Positions 33,838 through 43,893 are shown, counted from the first letter of the stretch. The stretch: 64,000 nt of DNA from Clostridiales bacterium (GCA_012522735.1 JAAYJU010000180.1:1-64000), one strand, 5' to 3'. Numbers and translations: made by a program. The notes: generated by a model not told the origin, from the letters alone.

Positions 33838-34353
33838 ATGAATCCTATCGTTACGATTGAAATGCAAAACGGAGATATTATGAAACTGGAGTTATATCCA
33901 GAGATTGCACCAGCTACAGTCAATAATTTTATCTCTCTTATTAACAAAGGCTTCTATAATGGATTGATATTCCATAGGGTCATTCGTGGATTTATGATTC
34001 AGGGTGGAGATCCTGATGGAAACGGCACTGGTGGACCCGGCTACTCAATTAAGGGTGAATTTACCTACAATAATTTTGAAAACACTCTTAAGCATAGTGC
34101 AGGAGTTATCTCAATGGCAAGATCGCAGAGGCCTGATTCAGCTGGCTCACAATTTTTTATTATGCATAAGGATTCCTCGCATCTAGACGGTTCCTATGCA
34201 GCATTCGGAAAGATAACCGAGGGAATTGATGTGGTCAATAAAATTGCTGAGACTAAGACAGATTATTCTGATATGCCTCTCGAACCTCAGGTCATGAAAA
34301 GTGTGACTGTGGAAACTTTCGGCACAGAATATCCTGAACCCGAGAAGCTATAA
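33838..34353 (+). CDS. Peptidyl-prolyl cis-trans isomerase, cyclophilin type
   Basis: Cytoplasmic cyclophilin (no signal peptide), 171 residues. Active-site motifs: FHRVIRGFMIQGGDPDGNGT (catalytic Arg and Gln), GVISMARSQRPDSAGSQFFI and LDGSYAAFGKITEGIDVVNK. The start MNPIVTIEMQNGDI matches common family N-termini, though AAAGGA is rather far (13 bases) from the ATG. Confidence 0.95.
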   Translation: MNPIVTIEMQNGDIMKLELYPEIAPATVNNFISLINKGFYNGLIFHRVIRGFMIQGGDPDGNGTGGPGYSIKGEFTYNNFENTLKHSAGVISMARSQRPDSAGSQFFIMHKDSSHLDGSYAAFGKITEGIDVVNKIAETKTDYSDMPLEPQVMKSVTVETFGTEYPEPEKL

Positions 34354-34386
34354 AGCAAAAGCCTCAAGCTGTTTCATAAGATTATT

Positions 34387-34434
34387 TAAGGGTTGCTTAA
34401 TTCCTTATAGGAATTTCGCAACCCTTTTAATTTT
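34387..34434. terminator. Bidirectional terminator between the cyclophilin gene and pyrF
   Basis: AAGGGTTGC-TTAATTCC-loop-GGAATTTC-GCAACCCTT followed by TTTAATTTT; the stem serves both convergent genes. Confidence 0.88.
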
Positions 34435-34440
34435 CTTACT

Positions 34441-35364
34441 TTAATTTCTGCAAGCCTTCTTAAGGTCTTCTCTCATATCAAGTACCGCCTGTCTTGAGGC
34501 AGCTGCATAGGCTTCCTCTCCAAAGCTTTCATACTGAGGTAGTTTATAAGCAGCTATAATACCCCTTGAGGAATTCACGATTGCTCCCAATCCATCCTTA
34601 TTGAAGAAGTGCTTTAGATCCTCTGCCTTACCCCCTTGTGCACCATAACCGGGGACTAGAATAAATGTCTTAGGCATAATCCTTCTAAGCTTCTTACCCA
34701 TCTCTGGATAAGTAGCACCTACCACAGCTCCTATATAGCTATACTCGGATCCCATGAAGAGTTCTCCCCATTCAGCAACCTTTTCACCTACTAGCTCATA
34801 CAAGGGACGACCATCAATAAGCTTATCCTGAAACTCTCCGCTGGATGGATTTGATGTCTTTACAAGAATAAATAATCCTTTGTTCTCCTGCTTACACACC
34901 TCTATAAAGGGTAGAATTCCATCGGAGCCAAGATAAGGATTAACTGTAATAAAGTCCTCATCAAATCCCCTAAATTCTACGCCTCCTATACTTATCTTGC
35001 CAAGATGGCCCATTGCATAAGCAGTAGATGTTGAGCCAATATCTCCTCGCTTCACATCGCCTATTACAATCAAGCCCTTATCCTTTGCATAGTCAATTGT
35101 TCTTACATAAGACCTCATTCCTTCTATGCCAAACTGCTCATACATGGCCACCTGCGGCTTTACTGCCGGAACCAAATCATAGACAGCATCAATAATACCT
35201 TTATTAAATAGCCATATTGCCTCTGCAGCCCCTTCAAGATTCTCACCCTTTTCCTTATATGCCTTCTTTATAATATGCTCGGGTACATATGATAGCATGG
35301 GATCAAGTCCAACCACTATAGGTGCTTCCAACTCTTGAATTCTCTTCGCCAACTTATTAATCAT
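34441..35364 (-). CDS. pyrF: Orotidine 5'-phosphate decarboxylase, type 2
   Basis: Decarboxylates OMP to UMP. The longer type 2 form (307 residues) with IVVGLDPML, the catalytic IGDVKRGDIGSTSTAYA, LFILVKTSNPSSGEFQD and LVPGYGAQGG. The start is MINKLAKRI, six bases after GGAGG; upstream in-frame codons translate the repeat array and repeat the peptide RYNNLLWRI, an artefact. Follows pyrC across that array. Confidence 0.95.
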   Translation of the reverse strand: MINKLAKRIQELEAPIVVGLDPMLSYVPEHIIKKAYKEKGENLEGAAEAIWLFNKGIIDAVYDLVPAVKPQVAMYEQFGIEGMRSYVRTIDYAKDKGLIVIGDVKRGDIGSTSTAYAMGHLGKISIGGVEFRGFDEDFITVNPYLGSDGILPFIEVCKQENKGLFILVKTSNPSSGEFQDKLIDGRPLYELVGEKVAEWGELFMGSEYSYIGAVVGATYPEMGKKLRRIMPKTFILVPGYGAQGGKAEDLKHFFNKDGLGAIVNSSRGIIAAYKLPQYESFGEEAYAAASRQAVLDMREDLKKACRN

Positions 35365-35370
35365 GCCAAT

Positions 35371-35519
35371 CCTCCATAACAAATTATTGTATCTCACTAA
35401 TATTAACGGAGGATTTATCCTCCATAACAAATTATTGTATCTCACTAATATTAACGGAGGATTTATCCTCCTTAATATCTATAAACATTTCATTACTAAG
35501 AACGGAGGTTTTAACCTCC
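35371..35519 (-). repeat. SD-hairpin repeat array between pyrC and pyrF (3 units plus terminal SD)
   Basis: Minus strand GGAGG at 35519-35515, 35471-35467, 35423-35419 and 35375-35371, spacing exactly 48 each. The first three are followed, six bases on, by CCTCCGTT. The second and third units are identical. The first GGAGG lies in the last codons of pyrC (FGG-stop); the fourth is the pyrF Shine-Dalgarno. Confidence 0.92.
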
Positions 35520-36803
35520 AAATTCGTATTTTATTTCCCCAGATACTATTGTATATTTTACTCTTCCATACACCCTTCTTCCATGAAAAGGCGTATTGCT
35601 TGCTTTTGAATAAAATTTGCTTTTATCTATGATATACTCCTCATCGGGATCTATAATCACAATATCCGCTACCTTGCCCTCACCTATACAACCCCTATCT
35701 ATTCCAAGGATATTGGCAGGATTTAGGCTCATTTTCTCAACCATCTGCCTATATGTCAGAATACCCGTCCTTACTAATTCGCTATAAGTAATGGAAAATG
35801 CTGTTTCAAGTCCAACTATACCAAAGGGTGCTTCTGCCATGGACTTTTTCTTCTCCTCTTCAGAATGTGGTGCATGATCGGTTGAAATAACATCTAGCAC
35901 ATCATTTTTTAAAGCATCTATAATCGCTTCCACATCACTTGGACTTCTAAGCGGAGGATTCATCTTATAGTTAGAATCATCCCCTAGTATATCTTGATCA
36001 GATAAGGTGAAATAGTGGGGACAGGTTTCTCCTGTTACCCTAAGCTCCTCACCTTTTGCAATCTTAAGTATCTTAGTACTGCCCTTTGTGGAGCAATGAC
36101 ATAGATGAAGCCGGGCACCAGTATCCTTAGCAAGTATAATGTCTCTAGCTACAATAATATCCTCCACAGCGTTACTGATACCGGCAAGGCCCAGTTCTTT
36201 TGCCTTTTGGCCTGCATTAATAACACCATTTCCAGCAAGAGCCTTGTCCTCACAATGAGCAAACACTATGGTATCAAGCTTGGCTGCCTCCTTCATTGCT
36301 TTGGCATAAAGTGATGTGTCAATAACAGTTTTTCCATCCTCACTTAATCCTATTGCCCCGGCATTTATAAGTGCAGGTATATCAGTTAGCTCATTTCCTT
36401 CCTGTTCAAAGGTAATCGCAGCGATGGGATGAATATTAACCGGTGCTTTCTCAGCTTGCTTAAGGACGAACTTTATTGTCTCTGGTCTGTCAAGTGCAGG
36501 TCTGGTATTTGGCATAGCACAGATAGTAGTAAATCCACCGGCTGCTGCGGCCATGGATCCAGTCAGTATAGTCTCCTTATGCTCATATCCGGGTTCCCTT
36601 AGATGAACGTGAAGATCAATTAATCCAGGCATAACAAGCATTCCGGAAGCATCTATTACCTTATCGGCCATGATATTCTCTATATCAGCACCAGAATGAT
36701 CTACTATCTTTTGCACAAGATTATCTCTTATAAGAATGTTATAATTTCCTTCGATACCCGTGCCCGGATCAATTACATAGCCGTTCTTAATATATAAAAG
36801 CAA
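35511..36803 (-). CDS. pyrC: Dihydroorotase
   Basis: Cyclises carbamoyl aspartate to dihydroorotate. Zinc amidohydrolase motifs: PGLIDLHVHLREPGYEHKET, ICAMPNTRPALD, HLCHCSTKGS and VISTDHAPHSEEEK. About 430 residues. I prefer the TTG start (MLLYIKNGYVID) nine bases after GAGGAGGG; an ATG six codons earlier would precede that site. The last codons (GGA GGT stop) belong to the downstream repeat array. Confidence 0.94.
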   Translation of the reverse strand: MLLYIKNGYVIDPGTGIEGNYNILIRDNLVQKIVDHSGADIENIMADKVIDASGMLVMPGLIDLHVHLREPGYEHKETILTGSMAAAAGGFTTICAMPNTRPALDRPETIKFVLKQAEKAPVNIHPIAAITFEQEGNELTDIPALINAGAIGLSEDGKTVIDTSLYAKAMKEAAKLDTIVFAHCEDKALAGNGVINAGQKAKELGLAGISNAVEDIIVARDIILAKDTGARLHLCHCSTKGSTKILKIAKGEELRVTGETCPHYFTLSDQDILGDDSNYKMNPPLRSPSDVEAIIDALKNDVLDVISTDHAPHSEEEKKKSMAEAPFGIVGLETAFSITYSELVRTGILTYRQMVEKMSLNPANILGIDRGCIGEGKVADIVIIDPDEEYIIDKSKFYSKASNTPFHGRRVYGRVKYTIVSGEIKYEFGG

Positions 36804-36874
36804 AGATTTTGCCCTCCTCATACTTCTATCATAAACTGTGAACTATATTAACGTATAATCTATCATTATCTGAA

Positions 36875-38212
36875 TCAGTCTTTTCCCGCAAGATAGTTAA
36901 TAAACTGCTGGGCTGTCCTACCAGATAATCCCCCATGGTGTAGCTCCCATTTTCTTGCCTCAGCAAAAAGCTCCTCCTCCGATGAGATCCTTATGGACTG
37001 CCTAATTGCCAGCTGCTTTACAATCTCCAGATACTCTTTTTGGGAAGGTGATGAGAAGTTGATTGTGATACCAAAGCGATCAACCAAGGAAAGTTTTTCT
37101 TCCATAGTATCTGAACGATGGATATCGCCATCAATCTCCATGTCCGATCTGTCCTTCCAAGTCTCTCTTATTAGGTGTCTGCGATTGGATGTAGCATATA
37201 TAAGCACATTATCCGGCTTGTTCTCCAAACCTCCCTCAATCACTGCCTTAAGATACTTATATTCAATCTCAAAATCCTCAAAAGACAAATCATCCATATA
37301 TATTATAAACTTATAATTTCTGTTCTTTATAATTGAAATAAGAGTCGAAAGATCCTCGAATTGATGCTTATAAATCTCAATCATACGAAGTCCTTTATCA
37401 TAGTATTCATTTAAAATTGCCTTTACAGATGTGGATTTACCAGTACCGGAATCACCAAAGAGCAGAACATTATTAGCCTTTTTTCCTTCTACAAATGCCC
37501 TGGTATTATCTATAAGCTTCTGTTTCTGAAGCTCATAACCTACCAGATTCGAAAGCCTTACATCTACTGTATTGGTAATGGGAACAAGCTCTAGCTTTCC
37601 ATCCTCTCTAGATAAACGAAATGCCTTATTCAATCCTAATTTGCCTACACCATAGTCCTTATAAAAATTAGTTACAACTTGAAATACCTCATCCTCATCC
37701 TTAGCAGAAGCAATATTCGCACTTAGGATCCTGACCTTCTCGCTAACACTCTTATTATATCTTCCACTGCTCTTTTCAATCGCTTTATAGTCTGTGATTA
37801 TGGAGAAACAGTTAATGCCAAGCTCCTCTTCAATGCCACTAAAATCATAGTGGAACAACTCTAAGAATATCTTAAAGTCTGCTTTTGCAAATCTGTTGAC
37901 AGTGCCCTGTCTTGCTCCAGCTTTCTCACAGGTAATAGTAAAGGGATTTTCCGTGCTCGCTAGCGTGTAAGCCAGATAATTTTGCCATAGGTTCTGATCG
38001 AAGCCGTATATGGTAGATACATCCAGAAGCTCATTGATAAGTGTATATATTCTGGATGTAAACATATCTTTATCGATTCCATTTAATCTTTCTTCTTGTC
38101 TATTATCCTTTTTATGATAATCTATCTCAAAAAGGATACCAGACAGCTTAACAAGTATGTTGTCTTCTTCCAGATTCTTATATACTGATAATTTTGAAAT
38201 CAAGCGATACAT
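36875..38212 (-). CDS. DUF815-family AAA+ ATPase
   Basis: 445 residues: an N-terminal variable helical part (about 1-200) and a C-terminal AAA+ module of the DUF815 type with Walker [30 protein letters not shown], Walker [28 protein letters not shown] and the arginine-finger region [15 protein letters not shown]. Family function is unknown; some members are remodelling-type ATPases. Start after GGAGGTTATAGA, 11 bases from the argS stop. Confidence 0.88.
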   Translation of the reverse strand: MYRLISKLSVYKNLEEDNILVKLSGILFEIDYHKKDNRQEERLNGIDKDMFTSRIYTLINELLDVSTIYGFDQNLWQNYLAYTLASTENPFTITCEKAGARQGTVNRFAKADFKIFLELFHYDFSGIEEELGINCFSIITDYKAIEKSSGRYNKSVSEKVRILSANIASAKDEDEVFQVVTNFYKDYGVGKLGLNKAFRLSREDGKLELVPITNTVDVRLSNLVGYELQKQKLIDNTRAFVEGKKANNVLLFGDSGTGKSTSVKAILNEYYDKGLRMIEIYKHQFEDLSTLISIIKNRNYKFIIYMDDLSFEDFEIEYKYLKAVIEGGLENKPDNVLIYATSNRRHLIRETWKDRSDMEIDGDIHRSDTMEEKLSLVDRFGITINFSSPSQKEYLEIVKQLAIRQSIRISSEEELFAEARKWELHHGGLSGRTAQQFINYLAGKD

Positions 38213-38223
38213 TCTATAACCTC

Positions 38224-39996
38224 CTACATGCGATCAGGCGCTTCAAATGCCAGTAAGTCTATACAGGTCAATAATATATCCTGTACCAGTGTAATCATTA
38301 GGATTAATGACGCTTGCCTTTCTTCACTGTTTTCTTCGGATATTATCTTAGTATCATGATAAAAGCTAGAGAATTTGTCGGCCAAATCATAGATATATTG
38401 GCATATCCTATGAGGTGCCTGCTCCTCATAAGCCAAGTGTATCATATCACTAAACCTTGTAATCTGTAGCATCAATTCTCTCTCAACCCCAGATGCAGCA
38501 GGAAGTATATCACTATCATTACTGATTGCTTTTCCTGTGTCATAGAATTTATCTAAAATCGATTTAATTCGTACAATTGTATAAAGAATATATGGTCCTG
38601 TATTACCTTCAAATGATGTAAAGCGTTCCAGGTCAAATACATAATCCTTAGCGGCCTGATTTGATAGATCTCCGTACTTTAATGCTGCAAGACCAACCTT
38701 AGAGGCTACTTGTCTTGCTTCCTCTTCATCCATACTACGGTTTTCCATGACTTTACGATATACTTCATCTGTAACCATCTTAATCAGATGCTCCAGACGA
38801 AGAACGCCTCCATCCCTTGTCTTAAAGGGTTTGCCATCCTTACCGTTCATTGTACCAAAACCAATAAACTGAAGGTTTGTATCCTCTTTTACTAGCTTGG
38901 TCTTCTTTGCACAACGGAATAATCTCTCAAAATGCAACTCCTGTCTCTTATCTGTTATATAAATCATATGGTCGGGATCGAAGAGCTTAACCCTCTCTAC
39001 AATAGTTGCCAAGTCGGTTGTGCTGTATAGTGTAGCACCATCTGATTTTAATATCATAAATGGTGGTATTTCTTTTGTATCGGTTTCTTCCTTTACATCC
39101 ACCACCAAGGCCCCGTCACTAATCCTTGCATAATTATTCGATTTCAAATACTCTACCATATCAGTAACATAGGGTTGTGCATCGCTTTCCATCTTCCACA
39201 GCTCGAAGGACACATTCAGGTTATCATAAATCTTCTTAAGATCTGTTACAGACACCTCCTGCATATGCTTCCAAAGAGCCATATAGCCTCTATGCCCGTT
39301 TTGCATAAGGTAAGTAATCCTCTTTGCTTCCTCGAGAAAAGCAGGATTTTCTTTGGAATATGCACTAGCTGTAGGATAGATGTCCTCAAGCTCTGATATG
39401 GTAAATGGAGCCTCAGTCGGGTATTCTCCCGAAAAGCTCTCATCAAAATATATCATGTCTGGCTTTCTTCTCTTTAATTCAGCTATAACCAAACCCATCG
39501 GTGTGCCCCAGTCACCCAGATGCACATCACCGATTGCATCATTTCCCATAAACTTTAATATGCGTTTCAGGCTCTCCCCTATAATGGCGGAGCGCATGTG
39601 GCCTACATGAAGGGGCTTGGCAATATTGGGACCGCCATAATCAATGATTACCTTTTTAGGTGCAGCCTCCTTCTCACAGCCAAAATCCTTTTCCTCTCGC
39701 ATACTATTTATATAGGTAGCTAAGAACTCATCACTCAAGTTAATATTTATAAACCCGGGCATAATAGCAACAATATTTTTTATTTTGCTATTTTCCTGTA
39801 ATGCACTAACAACTTCCTGCGCAATCATAATAGGTGCCTTTTTGTATACTTTTGCTGCAGCCATGGCACCATTGCACTGGTATTGACATAGATCCGGTCT
39901 ATTTGAAACTGTTACTGCTCCATATTTTTCGTCATACCCTTTTAATGCAAATGCTTGCTTAAGATCCTCTGATATTAATTCGACTATTTTCTTCAT
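38224..39996 (-). CDS. argS: Arginyl-tRNA synthetase
   Basis: Class I synthetase of 590 residues. Additional domain 1 at the N-terminus, then [23 protein letters not shown] with the HIGH-type HVGH, and the Rossmann core; KMSKS is degenerate around [15 protein letters not shown]. The DALR anticodon domain ends in [15 protein letters not shown]. The start MKKIVELI follows GGAGGTTATC. No T-box is visible; the 365-base gap upstream (39997-40361) is AT-rich. Confidence 0.96.
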   Translation of the reverse strand: MKKIVELISEDLKQAFALKGYDEKYGAVTVSNRPDLCQYQCNGAMAAAKVYKKAPIMIAQEVVSALQENSKIKNIVAIMPGFININLSDEFLATYINSMREEKDFGCEKEAAPKKVIIDYGGPNIAKPLHVGHMRSAIIGESLKRILKFMGNDAIGDVHLGDWGTPMGLVIAELKRRKPDMIYFDESFSGEYPTEAPFTISELEDIYPTASAYSKENPAFLEEAKRITYLMQNGHRGYMALWKHMQEVSVTDLKKIYDNLNVSFELWKMESDAQPYVTDMVEYLKSNNYARISDGALVVDVKEETDTKEIPPFMILKSDGATLYSTTDLATIVERVKLFDPDHMIYITDKRQELHFERLFRCAKKTKLVKEDTNLQFIGFGTMNGKDGKPFKTRDGGVLRLEHLIKMVTDEVYRKVMENRSMDEEEARQVASKVGLAALKYGDLSNQAAKDYVFDLERFTSFEGNTGPYILYTIVRIKSILDKFYDTGKAISNDSDILPAASGVERELMLQITRFSDMIHLAYEEQAPHRICQYIYDLADKFSSFYHDTKIISEENSEERQASLILMITLVQDILLTCIDLLAFEAPDRM

Positions 39997-40361
39997 GATA
40001 ACCTCCAACTTCTCTTAACTTATTCAATACTTTAACATAGGTGGGCATAAATGTCATCAAGATTTTATGAAAGGTTTACTTCACATAAGTATGCATTTTG
40101 TTTTAATTTGCATTATATTCAGCATTAATAAGGCATAAAATTATATTTACTCTAAAAATATTTTGAAATATTACATTTATTGTCATCAATATAAGGTGAT
40201 TTTTTTGTTTTTATAATAAATTATGAATATTTTTAAATAAAGGCTGTCCTTTTTCTTTGTTTTGTTGTATATTATACATATGAGGTTGTTTTTGGATACT
40301 TATAATATCAAGAATTAAAATGCGTTGTAGGGAGAATTACGGTAATGAAAGGAGAAACATC
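39997..40361. other. AT-rich divergent spacer, no recognised feature
   Basis: The spacer between argS and the CheX-like gene is very AT-rich. A TATATTATA sequence at 40268-40276 could be a -10 for the CheX-like gene, without a good -35. I see no riboswitch, RNA gene or ORF with a ribosome binding site. Confidence 0.5.
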
Positions 40362-41249
40362 ATGTTCGGACTTTATTTTGGGGATTACTTATTAGAAAAG
40401 AACAAAATATCTCATTCGCAATTAGAAGATGTTATAACAGCACAACACACTTCTCGCCCAAAATTAGGGTTAATTGCTGTGGCCGAGAAATTACTTACCT
40501 CTAAGCAGGCTGACGAGCTAAATGAACTTCAAAAGCTTAAAGATTGCCGTTTTGGAGATATAGCAATTGAGAAGGGATATTTGCTTAAGGAAGAGGTTAA
40601 CTATTTGCTTAATCTTCAAGGTAACTCTTATCTTCAATTTGTCCAAGCTCTAACTGATAGAAATTTAATGACAATGGACCAAATCGAGTTGACCCTTGAG
40701 GAATTTAAAAGAGAATATGGCTTTTCCGATACTGAACTGGATGCGCTAAAATCAGGAGATATTGATCGAATTATACCGGTATTTATGGATATAAATATTC
40801 CATTCGTAGGCGAATGTATTACACTAGCTATTCGTAATATTATACGCTTCGTTAATAACAATATAAAGCTTAAAAAAGCATACACAGTAAAGAAATACAC
40901 CTTTCATTCAATTGCATTTCAACAATTAGTCGGAAACCATGAACTATTCGTTAGTTTCGCTGGTGAGGATGAAGCTTTGTTAGAGATAGCAAGTCCTTTT
41001 GCTAAAGAAAATTTTGAGAGTATGGATGAAGATGCCTTTGACTCCATATGTGAATTCATTAACTGTAGCAACGGATTATATGCTTCAAAACTAAGTAGAG
41101 AGGATATACATATTGATATGACACCTCCAGGTTTTGATCAGAATAAGTCTCTAACATCTGATGGTGATATATATGTTGTACCTATTGTTATTGGTGGAAA
41201 ACAATCTGACTTATTGGTCGTTGTAGATCATAAGGTTGAAATAAATTAG
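40362..41249 (+). CDS. CheX-type phosphatase with N-terminal MshEN-like repeats
   Basis: 295 residues. The N-terminal part has two MshEN-like motifs, FGDYLLEKNKISHSQLEDVI (about residues 6-25) and FGDIAIEKGYLLKEEVNYLL (about 65-84), resembling the c-di-GMP-binding domain of GspE/MshE ATPases. The C-terminal part is CheX-like, with EDAFDSICEFINCSNGLYAS holding the E-x-x-N phosphatase motif. It presumably dephosphorylates the CheY encoded 12 bases downstream. c-di-GMP binding is inference; the conserved RLG start of MshEN is only partly kept. Start after AAAGGAGAAACATC. Confidence 0.75.
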   Translation: MFGLYFGDYLLEKNKISHSQLEDVITAQHTSRPKLGLIAVAEKLLTSKQADELNELQKLKDCRFGDIAIEKGYLLKEEVNYLLNLQGNSYLQFVQALTDRNLMTMDQIELTLEEFKREYGFSDTELDALKSGDIDRIIPVFMDINIPFVGECITLAIRNIIRFVNNNIKLKKAYTVKKYTFHSIAFQQLVGNHELFVSFAGEDEALLEIASPFAKENFESMDEDAFDSICEFINCSNGLYASKLSREDIHIDMTPPGFDQNKSLTSDGDIYVVPIVIGGKQSDLLVVVDHKVEIN

Positions 41250-41261
41250 GAGGGAATAGAT

Positions 41262-41621
41262 ATGGCAAAGATCCTTATAGTAGATGATTCCAAGACTTCA
41301 AGAAAAATTCTCAGAAACATTCTTGAGGATAATGGCCATGAGGTGATTGGAGAAGCAATAAACGGCGAAGAATCCGTTCGTAAATATAAAGAACTTCAAC
41401 CGGATATTACTACAATGGACATAACTATGCCGGTAATGGACGGACTGGAAGCACTGAAGGAAATCATGGATATAGATAAGAATGCTAAGGTTGTTATGGT
41501 AACAGCAGCAGGTCAGAAAACAAAGATGGTAGATGCTGTCAAGTTTGGTGCTGTTGAATTCTTAACTAAACCCTTCGAAGCAGAGCAAATTATTGAGATT
41601 ATCGAAAGAGTTTATAGATAG
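41262..41621 (+). CDS. CheY-like response regulator
   Basis: Single receiver domain (119 residues). The acidic pocket is DDSKTSR at the N-terminus, the phospho-acceptor Asp is in TTMDITMPVMDGLEAL, the conserved Thr/Ala in MVTAAGQ, and the lysine in LTKPFEAEQI. No output domain. Co-transcribed with the CheX-like gene; the pair ends at a strong terminator. A partner kinase is not in view. Confidence 0.93.
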   Translation: MAKILIVDDSKTSRKILRNILEDNGHEVIGEAINGEESVRKYKELQPDITTMDITMPVMDGLEALKEIMDIDKNAKVVMVTAAGQKTKMVDAVKFGAVEFLTKPFEAEQIIEIIERVYR

Positions 41622-41640
41622 ACCGTAAGGCATACATATT

Positions 41641-41700
41641 TATGAGGCTGTATGATATTTAGAATCTTACTAAATACCATACAACCTCATATTCTTTTTT
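41641..41700 (+). terminator. Terminator after the CheX-CheY pair
   Basis: TATGAGGCTGTATGATATTTAG and CTAAATACCATACAACCTCATA form a long stem (each arm under 23 bases; first 20 of the left arm TATGAGGCTGTATGATATTT), followed by TTCTTTTTT. Confidence 0.88.
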
Positions 41701-41710
41701 CAAAATAAAA

Positions 41711-41905
41711 TTAGATATTCTCTTCTTTAATAGGCATAATAATCGCTGCCACAATATATACAAGTATGCCCACACCAAATATACTGAATAATACCCATAG
41801 CAAACGAACTACTGTAGGGTCAATATTAATATACTCAGCAATCCCCTGGCAGACTCCGCAAACCATCTTATTTGCATTTGAACGATATAATTTCTTGGGT
41901 TCCAT
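41711..41905 (-). CDS. PspC-domain membrane protein
   Basis: 64-residue PspC protein: KKLYRSNANKMVCGVCQGIA (PspC signature), then YINIDPTVVRLLWVLFSIFG and a single hydrophobic helix ending YIVAAIIMP. PspC proteins sense or respond to envelope stress. The start MEPKKLY follows AAAGGAG. It is the last gene of the padR-DUF1700-DUF4097-pspC operon. Confidence 0.9.
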   Translation of the reverse strand: MEPKKLYRSNANKMVCGVCQGIAEYINIDPTVVRLLWVLFSIFGVGILVYIVAAIIMPIKEENI

Positions 41906-41943
41906 TAGAACACTCCTTTCTGTTTCTCTTAACGACATTACTT

Positions 41944-42789
41944 TTAATATTCACTAAAATCCATAGTTATATTTCCAACATCAACGTTTAATCGAAAGTT
42001 GCCCTTGAAATCATTTCTATCTTTTGTATTTATAAAATTACGATATCTCTTATTATTAATTATAACATTTCCAATATCAGAATCAATATCAAAGGAATAA
42101 TAATCCATATTATCATCTATATCTAATTCTATTGAACCGACATTGCATTGGATTTCATTATCTCCGCTTACAAGACCCTCCATAATTACTGCTCCAACAT
42201 CGCATTCAACCTTTATGTTCTTGATATCGACTTGCTTTAGATTGATATGTCCTGCGCTCACAAAATAACTTGACTCCTCTTCTACAATAAGGCCATCAAT
42301 TTCAAGTGATCCTGCATCTACTGTTAAGTGTGCTATATCTGCATGCAGATTTTCAGCCTTGAGCCTTCCGGCATCCATAGATATTTTAATATCCTTAGCC
42401 TTAAATCCTTCAGGTATAGTAATTCTTATACTTGGTGTCTTAAAATTTCTTATACCTATCGATATCGGTATATCAATCCCAAAAAAATTAAATCTCTCAT
42501 TGGCATCATGGCTGATTTCCCACACACCGTTCGATACATGGGATTTTAAGTCATTATCATTGTATAGATTATCTGCCTGGATACTAAACTCATCCCCTGG
42601 TCTTATGAATACCTCACCTACATCTATACGAATATCCAGCCCCTCAACATCTCTTACAGTATCCTCCATAGAGAAGGTAGGAGTATTTCGTAAAGAGAAG
42701 CCTCTTCCTGCGGCTATAAATAATAATCCTATTCCCAAGCCTATTGATATCAAAGCAATGCTCAAACATATCTTTGTAGTTGTCTTCAT
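41944..42789 (-). CDS. DUF4097 (adhesin-like) beta-helix protein
   Basis: 281 residues: one N-terminal membrane helix (about 6-28) then a DUF4097-type repeated beta region, with alternating short strands such as VEGLDIRIDVGEVFIRPGD, LKAENLHADIAHLTVDAGSL and VECDVGAVIMEGLVSGD. The predicted fold is an extracytoplasmic right-handed beta helix. Members cluster with PadR, DUF1700 and PspC genes in envelope-stress operons similar to Lia. The start overlaps the DUF1700 stop by 4 bases (ATGA). Confidence 0.85.
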   Translation of the reverse strand: MKTTTKICLSIALISIGLGIGLLFIAAGRGFSLRNTPTFSMEDTVRDVEGLDIRIDVGEVFIRPGDEFSIQADNLYNDNDLKSHVSNGVWEISHDANERFNFFGIDIPISIGIRNFKTPSIRITIPEGFKAKDIKISMDAGRLKAENLHADIAHLTVDAGSLEIDGLIVEEESSYFVSAGHINLKQVDIKNIKVECDVGAVIMEGLVSGDNEIQCNVGSIELDIDDNMDYYSFDIDSDIGNVIINNKRYRNFINTKDRNDFKGNFRLNVDVGNITMDFSEY

Positions 42790-43535
42790 GCGCTCACACT
42801 CCTATTCTGAAAAGGACGTCTGAAAATGTATACTGTTCCTTTTATAATTGCGGGGATTAAGATCTTACTAAGCCATACGCAAAACATAACAAATAAAATT
42901 CCCAATCCTAACATAAGTAAACCGACTCCGCAAAGTACAAGTCCCATAAAGGGAATGCCAATATTTATAAGACCAATAAATACCGTGGCTATTCCAACAG
43001 GTACCATCACAATACCCGCTATACCAAAACCAAATAATAATGCAAACACCGTTATAACAAGAGAGAAAATAACTGAAATAAATGCAATAAGTAGAGGTAT
43101 TCCAACTGGTATAGCAAATATACATAATAAAATGATAAGAGCTAATTTGTTATTACTGCTACCTGAGCTACCGGTATTAGTACTAGTGTTACTACTGGTT
43201 GTATTGCCTGTAGTTGCCGATTTATTACTCTCCTCTTGCTTTACTTCATCGGGCTTAACAACCTCGTATTTGGTCTCCTCATATACTGTATCTTTATATC
43301 CTTTTTCCGTAAAGAATCCCCTATTCTGACTATTATCACCCTCCGCATGAAGGTCCGCTTTAATGATACCGGCAATTCTTTCGGGAGATCCAAGCTCGCT
43401 GATAATATTATCCTCATTGTCTACTCCCGCATCATCAAAATAATCATTATAATATTTCAAAGCTTCACTGCGTTCTTCTATAGGAATATCTAACAGCAAG
43501 TCTTCTAGCTTTCTCATAAAATCAAACCTTGACAT
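42786..43535 (-). CDS. DUF1700 (HAAS-domain) membrane protein
   Basis: 249 residues. The N-terminal HAAS/DUF1700 domain (FMRKLEDLLLDIPIEERSEALKYY..., ending ELGSPERIAGII) is followed by a Ser/Thr/Asn-rich linker (about 105-130) and several hydrophobic helices (130-235). DUF1700 proteins pair with PadR regulators and may sense membrane state. The start overlaps the padR stop region directly (adjacent, 0 bases), with SD GGAGTG inside padR. Confidence 0.88.
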   Translation of the reverse strand: MSRFDFMRKLEDLLLDIPIEERSEALKYYNDYFDDAGVDNEDNIISELGSPERIAGIIKADLHAEGDNSQNRGFFTEKGYKDTVYEETKYEVVKPDEVKQEESNKSATTGNTTSSNTSTNTGSSGSSNNKLALIILLCIFAIPVGIPLLIAFISVIFSLVITVFALLFGFGIAGIVMVPVGIATVFIGLINIGIPFMGLVLCGVGLLMLGLGILFVMFCVWLSKILIPAIIKGTVYIFRRPFQNRSVSA

Positions 43536-43853
43536 CTATTTCACTCCTTCAAATATATTATTTATTCTCTTATAATAGATAATCCATTCATCCATATATA
43601 ATCTTAGCTGTGCCATACCCGTGTCTGTGATTTTATAGTATCTTCTGTTACGTCCCGCAAATTCCATATCATATGTTTCCAGGCACCCATCCTTTTGTAG
43701 CCTTCGTAGTACCGGGTATAAGGTTGATTCTGAAACTTCGATTGCCTTTCGGACCTCCTGTGTCAGGTTGTATCCATAAGTACCTTCCGGTTCCTTAGAA
43801 ACTGTAGCCAGCACAATCGCGTCCAGCAGTGCCGAACCGGTATTAAATACCAT
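43536..43853 (-). CDS. PadR-family transcriptional regulator
   Basis: 105-residue PadR (subfamily 1) winged-helix repressor: LDAIVLATVSKEPEGTYGYN, QEVRKAIEVSESTLYPVLRRL (recognition helix), CLETYDMEFAGRNRRYYKIT (wing). The start MVFNTGS follows GGGAGTGGATGGG. It heads the DUF1700-DUF4097-PspC operon and probably represses it. A full hairpin element (copy 2) lies in its leader, between the promoter and this gene. Confidence 0.93.
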   Translation of the reverse strand: MVFNTGSALLDAIVLATVSKEPEGTYGYNLTQEVRKAIEVSESTLYPVLRRLQKDGCLETYDMEFAGRNRRYYKITDTGMAQLRLYMDEWIIYYKRINNIFEGVK

Positions 43854-43893
43854 CCCATCCACTCCCTTCAATTTGTTGTTGTGTTATTCATAT

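Noticed and set aside
35364-35445. N-terminal extension of PyrF containing RYNNLLWRI twice
   Set aside because: It is the translation of the 48-bp repeat array; the real start (MINKLAKRI) sits 6 bases after GGAGG.
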